Of a stretch of 64,000 bases of DNA, positions 26,426 to 35,253 are shown piece by piece. The stretch covers positions 963,001 through 1,027,000 of the forward strand of contig NC_015291.1 of the NCBI RefSeq assembly GCF_000253155.1, written 5' to 3'. A model generated the notes under the pieces. It had not been told where the DNA came from. It worked only from the letters and a program-made list of their open reading frames with translations, and did not search any database. Made by a program: the position numbers and the translations under genes. Every line of letters starts with the position of its first letter. Position 1 is the stretch's first letter. The DNA is from Streptococcus oralis Uo5. Its GTDB lineage: Bacteria > Bacillota > Bacilli > Lactobacillales > Streptococcaceae.

Positions 26426-27301
26426 CTAGTCCGTAATTCGTTGGTACATTTCTGGTCTTCTATCTCGAAACAGTCCCCAGTTGAGGCGTTCACTTGCTCC
26501 CTTGTCAAGGTCATAGGTCGCTAACAGAATTGCTTCTCCTTGTCTTTCAGCTCTCTCTAAAATAGCTCCTGTTTCATCCGTCATAAAGGACGAACCGTAG
26601 AAGTCAAGACTGGAACTCTGTCCACCATTTTCCTCACTAGGAGAGACTTCTTCCAAACCGTAACGATTGGCTGCAATGACTGGAACAATATTTGCTGCTG
26701 CGTGCCCTTGCATAGTACGTTGCCAGTGACCACAACTGTCTGTATCCAAAATAGGTTCCGAACCGATAGCTGTTGGATAAAAGAGCAATTCAGCACCATT
26801 CAATGCAAGACAGCGCGCTGTTTCGGGGAACCATTGATCCCAACAGATGCCGATCCCAATTTTAGCGTAGCGAGTATCCCAGACCTTGAAGCCAGTGTTA
26901 CCAGGCGTAAAATAAAACTTTTCTTGATAATAATGGTCATCTGGTATGTGGGTCTTCCGATAAACGCCCACCACTTCCCCATCAGCATCAATGACAGCAA
27001 TAGAGTTATACAAGACATTGCCATCTTTTTCATAGAAACTGATCGGTAAAACAACTTCTAGTTCCTTAGCAATCGATTTAAAATATTGAATGGCTGTATT
27101 TTCTTCCACTGACTGGGCATATTGGTAGTAGTCATACTGACGCTCCTGACAGAAATAGGGACGTTCAAACAATTCGGGTAAAAGAATAATTTGTGCGCCT
27201 TGTTCTGCAGCCTGACGTACTAAACGCTCTGCGGTTTGGATATTTGTTGCCACATCCTTAGCGCATTGCATCTGAATGGCTGCAACTCTTACATTTCTCA
27301 T
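26426..27301 (-). CDS. aguB: N-carbamoylputrescine amidase
   Basis: AguB hydrolyses N-carbamoylputrescine to putrescine, CO2 and ammonia. The 291-aa nitrilase-superfamily protein has the Glu-Lys-Cys triad in LLPELFERPYFCQ, YRKTHIPDDHYYQEK and GIGICWDQWFPETAR. The aromatic and acidic residues around these match the AguB type rather than generic nitrilases. It is the last gene of the polyamine operon, 9 bases after aguA, and takes the product of AguA. Confidence 0.95.
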   Translation of the reverse strand: MRNVRVAAIQMQCAKDVATNIQTAERLVRQAAEQGAQIILLPELFERPYFCQERQYDYYQYAQSVEENTAIQYFKSIAKELEVVLPISFYEKDGNVLYNSIAVIDADGEVVGVYRKTHIPDDHYYQEKFYFTPGNTGFKVWDTRYAKIGIGICWDQWFPETARCLALNGAELLFYPTAIGSEPILDTDSCGHWQRTMQGHAAANIVPVIAANRYGLEEVSPSEENGGQSSSLDFYGSSFMTDETGAILERAERQGEAILLATYDLDKGASERLNWGLFRDRRPEMYQRITD

Positions 27302-27310
27302 CTTTTTCTC

Positions 27311-28396
27311 CTATTCTGGGATTTGTTGGGTGATACAGTGGATATTGCCACCACCTAAGAGAATATCCCTGGCTGGTATTCCGATAACTTTACGGTCTGG
27401 AAAACACTTGCTGAGAATATCTAGGGCTACTTGGTCGTTAACATCCTCAAACTGTGGAACTAAGACAGCCTTGTTGGCAATATAGAAATTGACATAGGAA
27501 GCTGCAAGACGCTCGCCCTCATAACGCTCCTCTTCCCCATCTTCATAGGTATAACCTGGTAAATCCTCCTTAGTGACAACCTGACGAATAGCTGGAATAG
27601 GAAGCTTATGAATAGTGAAAGTGCGACCTTTTGCATCCGTTTCCTTTTCTAAAATCTCAAGGTCGGCTGCAGACATAGCATACTGAGGATCACTTTTGTC
27701 GTCTGTCCAAGCTAGAACAAGCTCTGCAGGACCAACGAAGGCTGCAACATTGTCAACGTGTTCATTGGTTTCGTCCTGATAAATACCATAAGGAAGCCAG
27801 ATAACTTTTTCAGCGCCAAGGCACTCTAATAAGGTGTTTTCGATTTCCTCTTTACTGAGATAAGGATTGCGACCAGCGCTCAGAAGGCAGCTTTCAGTCA
27901 CGAGAATGGTTCCTTGACCATCGCTGTGTATCGCGCCACCTTCCAGTACAAAAGGTTTAGCTTCGTAAACAGGCATTTCCAAGGCCTGAGCAAAACGACT
28001 AGCTACTTGGTCATCATCTTCATAATCTTGATAAAGACCATCGACTGCTCCACCCCAGGCATTGAAAGACCAATCGACTGCCAACTTGTCTCTTTTATCA
28101 TTGACGAGAATAGTCGGACCAGTATCACGGGCCCAGGCATCATTGGTAGGAATATCTAGATAAACGACCTTGTCTCCGAGATAGGATTGGGCTTCAGATT
28201 GATAGTCCTGCTCCACCAAGAGATAAACGGTTTCCCCTTCGGCTATGGTTTTGATAATTTGGCTAAATGCTCTTTTGGCAGCCTTTCCTTGGAAGGGCCA
28301 TGAACCTGGTCGAGTCGGCCAGATCATGATGGTGCCATGGTGTGGTTCATACTCTGCCGGCATACGGTAGCCTAATTTCTTTGGACTGTCCATCAT
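27311..28396 (-). CDS. aguA: Agmatine deiminase
   Basis: AguA converts agmatine to N-carbamoylputrescine and ammonia. The 361-aa protein has the guanidino-group-modifying fold with [19 protein letters not shown] at the start, [25 protein letters not shown], the catalytic His-containing [11 protein letters not shown] and the active-site Cys near the end in [15 protein letters not shown]. Its start overlaps the nspC stop by 4 bases. Here it works with SpeA and AguB to make putrescine from arginine, so it serves synthesis rather than the catabolic agmatine deiminase pathway (no carbamate kinase or putrescine carbamoyltransferase is present). Confidence 0.96.
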   Translation of the reverse strand: MMDSPKKLGYRMPAEYEPHHGTIMIWPTRPGSWPFQGKAAKRAFSQIIKTIAEGETVYLLVEQDYQSEAQSYLGDKVVYLDIPTNDAWARDTGPTILVNDKRDKLAVDWSFNAWGGAVDGLYQDYEDDDQVASRFAQALEMPVYEAKPFVLEGGAIHSDGQGTILVTESCLLSAGRNPYLSKEEIENTLLECLGAEKVIWLPYGIYQDETNEHVDNVAAFVGPAELVLAWTDDKSDPQYAMSAADLEILEKETDAKGRTFTIHKLPIPAIRQVVTKEDLPGYTYEDGEEERYEGERLAASYVNFYIANKAVLVPQFEDVNDQVALDILSKCFPDRKVIGIPARDILLGGGNIHCITQQIPE

Positions 28397-29520
28397 GATA
28401 ATCTCCCTTTAAAGTCTTGATAGCTGAAGGCTTTGACCAAGCTGCAGTCACCTCGCTCGTCCATGAGATAGAGACTTGGCAAGCCAATACCGTTAAAGGT
28501 ATTATTTTTTACAAAAGAGTAAATAGCCATATCTTCAAAATAAAGTCTATCACCGATTTGGATTGGATTCTCAAAGCTATAATCGCCTATCACATCACCC
28601 GTCAGACAGGTATTGGAAGAAAGTCTATAGGTATGGGCTTTTTCCTGAGCCTCAAATCCATTTCTCAAAGGTGGACGATAGGGCATCTCAAGTACATCAG
28701 GCATATGGCAGGTTGCAGAGGCATCTAAAACCAAGATTTCCATACCGTTTTCTACAATATCCAATACCTCCGTTGCTAGATAACCCGCATTGAGCGCAAT
28801 AGCTTCACCCGGCTCGATATAGACTTCAAGATTGTAAGTTTCTCGGATACGCTTGATTTCAGAAATCAGCAAATCCACATCATAGTCTTCTCTCGTTATG
28901 TGGTGTCCTCCACCCATATTGAGCCATTTGACCTTATATAAATAAGGTCCAAACTGCGCTTCTACAGCTTTCAAAGTTGTTTCTAAATCATCTGCCCCCT
29001 GCTCACAAAGGGTATGAAAATGAAGACCATCTACTAAGTCCAGCAAATCACTCGGTATCTTGTCTAAAGTAACTCCAAACCGAGATCCCGGAGCACAAGG
29101 GTCATAGAGCGCGTGATCTCCTTGAGTTGAACATTGAGGGTTGAGGCGCAAACCAACACTGATACCAGCCTCTCGACAACGAGAACCGTATTTACGCAAC
29201 TGTCTCTCCGAATTAAAGACGATATGATCTGATATCTGAAGTAACTCTTCCATATCTGATTCCTTGAAAGCTGGCGCAAAGACATGGACTTCCCCTGGGA
29301 ACTCTTCTCGTGCTAGTTTAGCCTCATAGAGACCACTAGCCGTTGTACCAGAGAGATACTGGCTAATTAAGGGATAGGTTTTATAAAGAGAATAAGCCTT
29401 CTGGGCCAGTAAAACCTTGCAGCCCGCTTCTTCCTGAACTTGCTGTAAAATACGGCAATTGGCTTCTAATTTTCCTAAGTCAATGACATAGGCTGGTGTG
29501 GGTACTTGTTCTAACTTCAT
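28393..29520 (-). CDS. nspC: Carboxynorspermidine/carboxyspermidine decarboxylase
   Basis: NspC is a PLP enzyme of the alanine-racemase fold that decarboxylates carboxyspermidine to spermidine. The chosen start at 29520 ([19 protein letters not shown]) forms TAATG with the stop of the dehydrogenase gene and gives 375 aa; the longer frame to 29556 adds 12 unlikely residues. The PLP Lys lies in [14 protein letters not shown], followed by [18 protein letters not shown] and YIEPGEAI, and [14 protein letters not shown] near the C-terminal catalytic region. It acts on the product of the preceding dehydrogenase. Confidence 0.94.
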   Translation of the reverse strand: MKLEQVPTPAYVIDLGKLEANCRILQQVQEEAGCKVLLAQKAYSLYKTYPLISQYLSGTTASGLYEAKLAREEFPGEVHVFAPAFKESDMEELLQISDHIVFNSERQLRKYGSRCREAGISVGLRLNPQCSTQGDHALYDPCAPGSRFGVTLDKIPSDLLDLVDGLHFHTLCEQGADDLETTLKAVEAQFGPYLYKVKWLNMGGGHHITREDYDVDLLISEIKRIRETYNLEVYIEPGEAIALNAGYLATEVLDIVENGMEILVLDASATCHMPDVLEMPYRPPLRNGFEAQEKAHTYRLSSNTCLTGDVIGDYSFENPIQIGDRLYFEDMAIYSFVKNNTFNGIGLPSLYLMDERGDCSLVKAFSYQDFKGRLS

Positions 29521-30779
29521 TAGTCCACCATTTGCGGGTTTTCTACCACAACCCAAGGCAAGCCGTACTCATTCAAAGCTTCCATGAATGGATCTGGATC
29601 CAATTCTTCAAGGTTGTAAACTCCAGGTTGTTTCCAAGTACCATTCATCACTAATTTTGTCCCAATCATGGCTGGAACTCCTGTTGTGTATGAAATTGCC
29701 TGTGAACCAACTTCTGCGTAACATTCCTGATGGTCACAAACATTGTAGATATAGATAGTCTTCTCAAGACCATCTTTGACACCTGTAAAGATACATCCAA
29801 TATTGGTTTTTCCAACAGTGCGTGGGCCAAGGCTAGCAGGATCAGGTAGCAAGGCTTTTAAGAATTGAATCGGTACAATTTCTTGACCGTTAAAGTTAAT
29901 GGTATCCGTACGAAGGAGTCCGACATTTTCCAAGCATTTCATGTGCGTTAGATAAGATTGGCCAAAGGTCATAAAGAAACGTATCCGTTTGACACCGGGA
30001 ATGTTCTTGGCCAATGATTCAATTTCTTCATGGTGAAGGAGATACATGTCTTTCTGTCCAACTTGAGGGAAATCATACTCACGCTTGATAGACATAGCTT
30101 CGACTTCGACCCATTTTCCATCTTCCCAGTAAGAACCTGGCGCAGAAACCTCTCGGAGGTTGATTTCTGGGTTAAAGTTTGTTGCAAATGGATAACCGTG
30201 GTCACCACCATTACAGTCTAAAATGTCGATATAGTGGATTTCATCAAAATAGTGTTTGAGAGCATAAGCTGAAAAGACACTGGTCACACCTGGGTCGAAA
30301 CCAGAACCGAGAAGAGCAGTTAAGCCCGCTTCTTTGAATTTCTCCTGATATGTCCATTGCCATGAGTAGTCAAAGTAAGCTGTAAAACCAAGTTCCTTGC
30401 AGCGATTTTCATAAATGGCACGCCATTCTGGGTCTTCTGTGTCCTCAGCCTCATAGTTGGCGGTATCGATATAGTGGACACCTGTTGCCAAGCAAGCATC
30501 CATAATTGTTAAATCTTGATATGGTAAAGCTACGTTCAAAACAGCTTCTGGTTTGTAGCTATCAATTAAGGCAATCACTTCTTCAACCTTGTCAGCGTCA
30601 AGGGCAGCTGTCTCAATCTTTGTACTTGTTTTACCTTCCAGTTTAGCCTTCAAGTCATCACATTTTGACTTGGTACGGCTAGCAATCATAATCTCTGTAA
30701 AGGTTTCGCTATCTTGGCAAATCTTTGAAATAGCAACTTGGGCAACGCCCCCACATCCAATAATTAGTAAACGACTCAT
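29520..30779 (-). CDS. Carboxyspermidine dehydrogenase (saccharopine dehydrogenase family)
   Basis: The 419-aa protein is of the saccharopine-dehydrogenase-like family and is commonly annotated as such (lys1). Beside NspC it is best read as CASDH, which condenses putrescine (or diaminopropane) with aspartate semialdehyde and reduces the product to carboxyspermidine. The NAD(P)-binding start is LLIIGCGGVAQVAISKI, followed by VLNVALPYQDLTIMDACL, HYIDTANYE and GSGFDPGVTSVFSAYA. Its start overlaps the speE stop (ATGA) and its stop overlaps the nspC start. A lysine-pathway role is unlikely in this context. The asd gene at the right window edge makes its aldehyde substrate. Confidence 0.92.
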   Translation of the reverse strand: MSRLLIIGCGGVAQVAISKICQDSETFTEIMIASRTKSKCDDLKAKLEGKTSTKIETAALDADKVEEVIALIDSYKPEAVLNVALPYQDLTIMDACLATGVHYIDTANYEAEDTEDPEWRAIYENRCKELGFTAYFDYSWQWTYQEKFKEAGLTALLGSGFDPGVTSVFSAYALKHYFDEIHYIDILDCNGGDHGYPFATNFNPEINLREVSAPGSYWEDGKWVEVEAMSIKREYDFPQVGQKDMYLLHHEEIESLAKNIPGVKRIRFFMTFGQSYLTHMKCLENVGLLRTDTINFNGQEIVPIQFLKALLPDPASLGPRTVGKTNIGCIFTGVKDGLEKTIYIYNVCDHQECYAEVGSQAISYTTGVPAMIGTKLVMNGTWKQPGVYNLEELDPDPFMEALNEYGLPWVVVENPQMVD

Positions 30780-31636
30780 TTTTTTCCTTCCTCTTCTTCT
30801 AAAATGTCCTCAACATACTTGGGCAACATAAAGGCTCCCACATGTAAGTTTGCAGTATAGTATTCTGTGAAAAGCTGGCGTTTTTTCCAGCCTTCCTTGT
30901 CAAAATCTTTGACAGGGTGGTATTTTTTCGATGCAAATCCAAACAACCAATAGCCCGCTGGACTGGTTGGGATATGGGCCTGATAAACCCGACTGATTGG
31001 AAATGCTTGATTGACCTTGCGGTGCATACTTCGGCAAGCTGACTCATCCTCGTCAAAGAAGGGACTCCCATGCTGATAGATCATGATGCCATCTTCTTTG
31101 AGAGCTCTGTAACTGTTACCGTAAAATTCCTTGGTAAAGAGCCCTTCCGTATGTCCAAATGGATCTGTCGCATCGTTGATAATGATATCGTAATCATCCT
31201 CACAGTTTCTCAAAAATCGTAGTCCATTTTGATAGTAAATGGTAACACGAGGGTCATCTAGCCCCGCAGCAAAATCTGGGAAATACTCACGACAGACCTC
31301 AACCAACATCTCATCTGGTTCCACAATATCGATTTGCTCCAGTTCAGGATAGAGCGTTAATACTTGGGCAACACCGCCGTCGCCACCCCCAATAACCAAT
31401 ACTTTCTTTGGATTAGGATGGACAGCCATGGGTACGTGGACGGTCATTTCATTGTAAACAAAATCATCTGCATCTGAAAACAAGACATGCCCATTTAAGA
31501 TCAATATCTTTCCAAAAGCTGGCGTGTCTAAGACTTCTATATCCTGCCATTCACTCTTACCAGCGTAGAGTTGCTTGGCTGTTCTCAGGGACAGTTTCAC
31601 ATCTGGAGTATGAACTTCAGAAAACCATAAATCCAT
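30776..31636 (-). CDS. speE: Spermidine synthase-like aminopropyltransferase
   Basis: The 286-aa protein has the spermidine synthase fold: an N-terminal beta domain (LWFSEVHTPDVKLSLRTAKQ, FGKILILNGHVLFSDADDF), then VLVIGGGDGGVAQVLTLYPE (dcSAM binding), VEPDEMLVEVCREYFP and IINDATDPFGHTEGLFTKEFY (catalytic Asp). It starts one base after the speA stop. True spermidine synthases need decarboxylated S-adenosylmethionine from SpeD, and no SpeD-like gene is present in this operon or window, while CASDH and NspC offer a SpeD-free route. So SpeE may use another donor, or SpeD lies elsewhere. Confidence 0.93.
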   Translation of the reverse strand: MDLWFSEVHTPDVKLSLRTAKQLYAGKSEWQDIEVLDTPAFGKILILNGHVLFSDADDFVYNEMTVHVPMAVHPNPKKVLVIGGGDGGVAQVLTLYPELEQIDIVEPDEMLVEVCREYFPDFAAGLDDPRVTIYYQNGLRFLRNCEDDYDIIINDATDPFGHTEGLFTKEFYGNSYRALKEDGIMIYQHGSPFFDEDESACRSMHRKVNQAFPISRVYQAHIPTSPAGYWLFGFASKKYHPVKDFDKEGWKKRQLFTEYYTANLHVGAFMLPKYVEDILEEEEGKK

Positions 31637-33115
31637 CTAGTTCTCCTTTCTCTCAATAACATTAATGTGATTGACCTCTGGATCTTCCGTTCCTTGGAGG
31701 GAGCAACCACGTTCCTTGGCAAACAGGATATAATCCACAATTTCTCGTGTAATGCGTTCACCTGGTGCTAGGATTGGAATTCCTGGAGGATAACACATGA
31801 CAAATTCCCCACAGACCTGTCCAACAGACTCATCCAAGGTCAAACTTCTTCTCTCTGAATAAAAGGCTTCCTGAGGAGACAGGACCAACTCGGGTTGAAT
31901 ATATTCTCCAGCAATCAAGTCCTTCCCATCTCTCGAGTAGAGTCTCTTGATATCCGCCAAAGCACCAACCAGACGCTCAATGTCTTGGATGCGGTCACCG
32001 ATTGAAATATAGGCCAATATATTGCCAATATCCCCAAACTCGATCTGAATATCGTATTCGTCTCGCAAGAGGTCATAAACCTCTATCCCTGTTAAGCCAA
32101 TACCCTGAGTATAAACGGACAGCTTGGTCACGTCAAAATCACAGACCGACACTCCGTCTATTAACTCTTTTGAGTAGGCATAGTAACCACCGATAGCATT
32201 GATTTCACGACGAGCGTACTCGGATAGCTCAATGACTTTCTCAAAAGACTCTTTGCCACGAAGGGCTAAGTTTCGTCTAGAAATATCTAGACTAGCCATA
32301 AGTAGGTAAGAGGCAGATGTAGACTGGGTCAGGTTGATAATCTGACGAACGTACTCAGGATTCATCTGCTCCCCGATAAGAAGGATGGAGCTCTGAGTCA
32401 AACTTCCGCCAGACTTATGCATAGAAACGGCTGCCATATCCGCCCCAGCATTCATAGCGGATAGTGGCAATTTATCTGTAAAATGCAAATGCGCTCCATG
32501 GGCTTCATCTACTAAAACCATCATGCAAGCTTCATGAGCCATTTCCGTTAAACCCTTGAGGTCTGAACAAATCCCATAGTAAGTAGGATTGTTGATTAGG
32601 ATAGCTTTAGCATCTGGATGTTCCTTAATGGCCTGTGCAACACGGTCATTTTCAAGACCTAAAGCGATTCCGATTTTAGGATCTACACTCATCTCGATAT
32701 AGATGGGAATGGCACCACATAGAACCAGCGCATTGATAGCAGATTTATGAACATTACGTGGCAGAATAATCTTATCTCCCGCCTTGCAGGTGGAAAGAAT
32801 CATAGTCTGCACCGATGAAGTTGTTCCACCAATCATGAGAAAGGCATGGGCTGCTCCAAAAGCATCTGCAGCCAATTCTTCCGCATCACGAATAATCGAA
32901 ATGGGATGACCAAGATTATCCAAGGGTTTCATCGAATTGACATCAATGCCAACACATTTTTCCCCTAACAGTTCGACAAGTTCCGGATTTCCCCGCCCAC
33001 GCTTGTGACCTGGCACATCAAAGGGAACAATCCTTTTCTTGCGTAACTTCACCAAGGCCTCATAAATTGGGGCTTGGTTTTGATCTAACTTCTTCAAGAC
33101 ATACTCCTTTACCAT
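31637..33115 (-). CDS. speA: PLP-dependent arginine/lysine decarboxylase (group III, SpeA-type)
   Basis: The 492-aa protein is a fold-type I Orn/Lys/Arg decarboxylase of the short Firmicute group. It has PFDVPGHKRGRGN, FLMIGGTTSSVQTMILS, LVDEAHGAHLHF and the PLP Lys in SMHKSGGSLTQSS. Annotations of orthologues alternate between lysine decarboxylase (cad) and arginine decarboxylase; the aguA and aguB genes downstream make arginine the sensible substrate. The ATG at 33115 has no ribosome site in front, but AAAGGAG lies just inside the frame, 6 bases before a TTG codon at 33097; translation may really start there (KKLDQNQAPIYEAL). First gene of the operon, behind a long structured leader. Confidence 0.94.
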   Translation of the reverse strand: MVKEYVLKKLDQNQAPIYEALVKLRKKRIVPFDVPGHKRGRGNPELVELLGEKCVGIDVNSMKPLDNLGHPISIIRDAEELAADAFGAAHAFLMIGGTTSSVQTMILSTCKAGDKIILPRNVHKSAINALVLCGAIPIYIEMSVDPKIGIALGLENDRVAQAIKEHPDAKAILINNPTYYGICSDLKGLTEMAHEACMMVLVDEAHGAHLHFTDKLPLSAMNAGADMAAVSMHKSGGSLTQSSILLIGEQMNPEYVRQIINLTQSTSASYLLMASLDISRRNLALRGKESFEKVIELSEYARREINAIGGYYAYSKELIDGVSVCDFDVTKLSVYTQGIGLTGIEVYDLLRDEYDIQIEFGDIGNILAYISIGDRIQDIERLVGALADIKRLYSRDGKDLIAGEYIQPELVLSPQEAFYSERRSLTLDESVGQVCGEFVMCYPPGIPILAPGERITREIVDYILFAKERGCSLQGTEDPEVNHINVIERKEN

Positions 33116-33162
33116 ATTTTTAGTGCCTCAAGAAGATAAAGGCGACTAAAGGTTGACTTATG

Positions 33163-33189
33163 AAAAAAGAGCAGGTTTTCACCTGCTCT
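33163..33189 (-). terminator. Intrinsic terminator inside the speA leader
   Basis: On the - strand AGAGCAGGT pairs perfectly with ACCTGCTCT around GAAA and is followed by TTTTTT. It lies upstream of speA and downstream of the operon promoter, so transcription must read through it to express the operon. Confidence 0.9.
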
Positions 33190-33489
33190 GCAATCTTCTG
33201 ACGTGTGTATTTTGGTTTCTGTTGAGTATGTCTGTTCCTGATGTTTCCTAACTCTCTAGTAGCAAATATTACGTACTTTATTGATCGTTTCACAAGATGA
33301 CGTGTGCTTTCACCACACTAAAATTTATGAATTAGGACAAGCGTCCTAACATCAACTTATAAAAGTAGGCTTTTAACCCTATCAATAATGTGGCTTTTTA
33401 ACCACGCTTCGGCATTCAACCCTGCCTGTCCGTAGGCATTTTTTACTCGGGTTTATATTTGCTAGAAAACATCATCTCATTTTCTAAGC
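33163..33489 (-). ncRNA. Structured leader RNA (or small RNA) of the polyamine operon
   Basis: Between a strong - strand promoter and speA lies about 330 bases with no usable ORF but many hairpins, read on the - strand: AACCC/GGGTT (33453-33418) enclosing GCCT/AGGC (33437-33424); two sibling hairpins GTGG/CCAC (33405-33390) and TAGG/CCTA (33381-33366) with loops built on TTAAAA; TTAGGAC/GTCCTAA (33349-33332); GTGTG/CACAC (33318-33302); and finally an intrinsic terminator at 33189-33163, only 48 bases before speA. I cannot match it to tmRNA, RNase P RNA, 6S, T-box or a named riboswitch by eye. It could be a terminating riboswitch or attenuator sensing a polyamine or amino acid, or an independent small RNA. 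Confidence 0.6.
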
Positions 33490-33495
33490 CTTATA

Positions 33496-33524
33496 ACTAT
33501 ATCATGTTTATAAGAGCTTGTAAA
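33496..33524 (-). promoter_or_regulatory. Promoter of the speA leader and polyamine operon
   Basis: On the - strand TTTACA (33524-33519), 17 bases, TATAGT (33501-33496) with a TG extension (TGATATAGT). Predicted start near 33489. The nearest gene downstream in the same direction is speA. Confidence 0.8.
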
Positions 33525-33718
33525 GGATTTTGTTAAACTTTTTTTAATAATCTTGTTTTTTGTTCGCGAAATATCTTTCAACAATAAAAAGAAATCGTTT
33601 TAAATCGTTATCTGCATAAGAAAAAAGAAACTACAACCATTAGCTGCTTCAATAATCTTAAAGTATAACTTGATATTGAAAATCAATTCTTTTCATCAGA
33701 TTTCATAAATATTTCCAG

Positions 33719-34273
33719 CTAGGAAGTGGGAATCAACTGCTCCAATTCTACTTCTGAAAGCTGTCCTTGATTGTAAAGTTTTCTAAGTAAGTCCTCATCT
33801 ACGGTAATTGAATAGTAATCCGTCACAAACTCATGAAATCGCTCAAAACTGTCAAAGAAGTAGGATAATAACCATTCACCACCGTCCTGATCTTGGTAGG
33901 TATTTTGATGCTCTTGTCCATCATACCAGATAAAGAAGGTTGTTTCATCTTTTTGTTCTTCTGAGTATAGGTTTTGATACTTTTCATCCAGTCCTTTATA
34001 AAATCCGTCTATGATGTCTTGATTCCACTCATTCGCAGCAAATTGACTCAAACTACTTTCATGATCAAAACCTTTTATGAGGATCATTTTATCAGTCAAA
34101 ATCACATCTAGAGAATCACCAGAGCCATTGTCGATAAGGTAACGAGCCCCATAGCTTCCCTCAGTCTTAACGATCAATCGAAGCCAGGTCTCATTTGGAT
34201 CTGTTCGATACTCATCAATGACAAGTAAGGCATCTAAACGTGTCTTGGCATTTTCCCATTCAATTCTTCCCAT
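33719..34273 (-). CDS. Hypothetical acidic protein, 184 aa
   Basis: I do not recognise this protein. It is soluble and acidic, begins MGRIEWENAKTRLDALLVID, and has Trp/Tyr-rich segments such as TFFIWYDGQEHQ and GGEWLLSYFFDSFERFHEF. Small acidic proteins of this sort are common among immunity proteins and in regions of strain-variable genes. It is followed (towards speA) by about 200 bases without genes up to the speA promoter. A 178-base gap with no clear features lies upstream. Confidence 0.75.
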   Translation of the reverse strand: MGRIEWENAKTRLDALLVIDEYRTDPNETWLRLIVKTEGSYGARYLIDNGSGDSLDVILTDKMILIKGFDHESSLSQFAANEWNQDIIDGFYKGLDEKYQNLYSEEQKDETTFFIWYDGQEHQNTYQDQDGGEWLLSYFFDSFERFHEFVTDYYSITVDEDLLRKLYNQGQLSEVELEQLIPTS

Positions 34274-34451
34274 CTCTTTAGTCCTCCATCTTAAAGCTTA
34301 AAATCTATTATGCTTACAAATTCTATAACCAATTTCTATCTATTCCGTCCAACTATACTGTGGAATATTTTCTTCACCAGACAAGTCATCAGGTGTATGA
34401 TTTTCTACATGTGCATTCATCACGCACCTGACTAACAGTTGGTAAAAGTAG

Positions 34452-34958
34452 TTAACGAATAGTTACTAAGACATTTCCTTTGAGAGTTAAGATTTTCTTA
34501 TAAAAGTCCTTCATTTTTACAAAACAGGTTCGAATATCATCCTTGATTTCTTCCTCTTCTTCAAGATAATCCCAAATATCGGGATACAAATCTGCCTTCT
34601 TGCATGCTTCCATGCTAAAATCAGCCAGAGCCCTATCCATGTCAAAATTCTCTAATGCTTGAACAATCTCAGCTATCTTTGAGTGTTCAGTATAGGCTAT
34701 ATACTCCGATACATTTTCTAAAGGAGTCACTCCCAAGACAGCTTCTCTCAAGGGGTCGTCATCCATAAATTCTGAACTACTAAAGCCTGTCATAACAAAG
34801 AGTATGGCGTCCCACATTTTGTCAATATCTATCAACGTCTCATTTTCCTTAGTAGAATCCTCTACTAAGTCAAGCACTTCCTCTTCCTGACGAGAATCTG
34901 GCACTATTTGCCTTAATTCATTTTCAGATAGATATCGATAATTAGCAATCATTCCCAT
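34452..34958 (-). CDS. DUF1877 (YfbM-like) family protein
   Basis: This 168-aa protein begins MGMIANYRYLSENELRQI and contains LIDIDKMWDAILFVMTGFSS and REAVLGVTPL, the hallmarks of the DUF1877/YfbM family (start MGM, the D-K-x-W-x-A-x-x-F/H motif). Members are small cytosolic proteins of unknown function, often scattered among polymorphic toxin immunity genes. ATG 34958 follows a GGAGGAAA ribosome site. Confidence 0.85.
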   Translation of the reverse strand: MGMIANYRYLSENELRQIVPDSRQEEEVLDLVEDSTKENETLIDIDKMWDAILFVMTGFSSSEFMDDDPLREAVLGVTPLENVSEYIAYTEHSKIAEIVQALENFDMDRALADFSMEACKKADLYPDIWDYLEEEEEIKDDIRTCFVKMKDFYKKILTLKGNVLVTIR

Positions 34959-35049
34959 AATGTTTCCTCCTATTCGTTTCTTAGGATAGCACTGATTTTA
35001 CTAGTTACCTTTCTTGAAAAGGCATAATACTGTTTTTGGACTCTCCTCT

Positions 35050-35232
35050 TTATTTCAAATCCTCATCTTCTGTCACTTCCCAGACTTCTGACTGGTATCC
35101 CTCTCCGTCAATATCATAGCGCTGAGTATAACCTATAAATTTTCCCTTTTTATTTGACTTACGAGGCTTGAGAATGTTTATAGCCCAGAATCCGATAAGA
35201 ATGAGAACTAAAAGCGCTATTACTGTCTTCAT
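35050..35232 (-). CDS. Small single-pass membrane protein, 60 aa
   Basis: Residues 3-20 (TVIALLVLILIGFWAIN) form one membrane segment, followed by a basic stretch (KPRKSNKKGK) and a Tyr/Glu-rich tail. Ribosome site AGGAG precedes ATG 35232, and the lipoprotein gene ends 21 bases upstream, so they are likely co-transcribed. Function unknown. Confidence 0.7.
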   Translation of the reverse strand: MKTVIALLVLILIGFWAINILKPRKSNKKGKFIGYTQRYDIDGEGYQSEVWEVTEDEDLK

Positions 35233-35253
35233 ATTACTTCTCCTTTGCCTATC

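Noticed and set aside
29520..29556. N-terminal extension of NspC
   Set aside because: The extra 12 codons overlap the dehydrogenase gene, and the TAATG junction with [16 protein letters not shown] is a better start.
33163..33489. tmRNA, RNase P RNA or 6S RNA
   Set aside because: The GGUUCGA/CCA end of tmRNA, the conserved P4 region of RNase P RNA and the long open bubble of 6S RNA could not be found on either strand.
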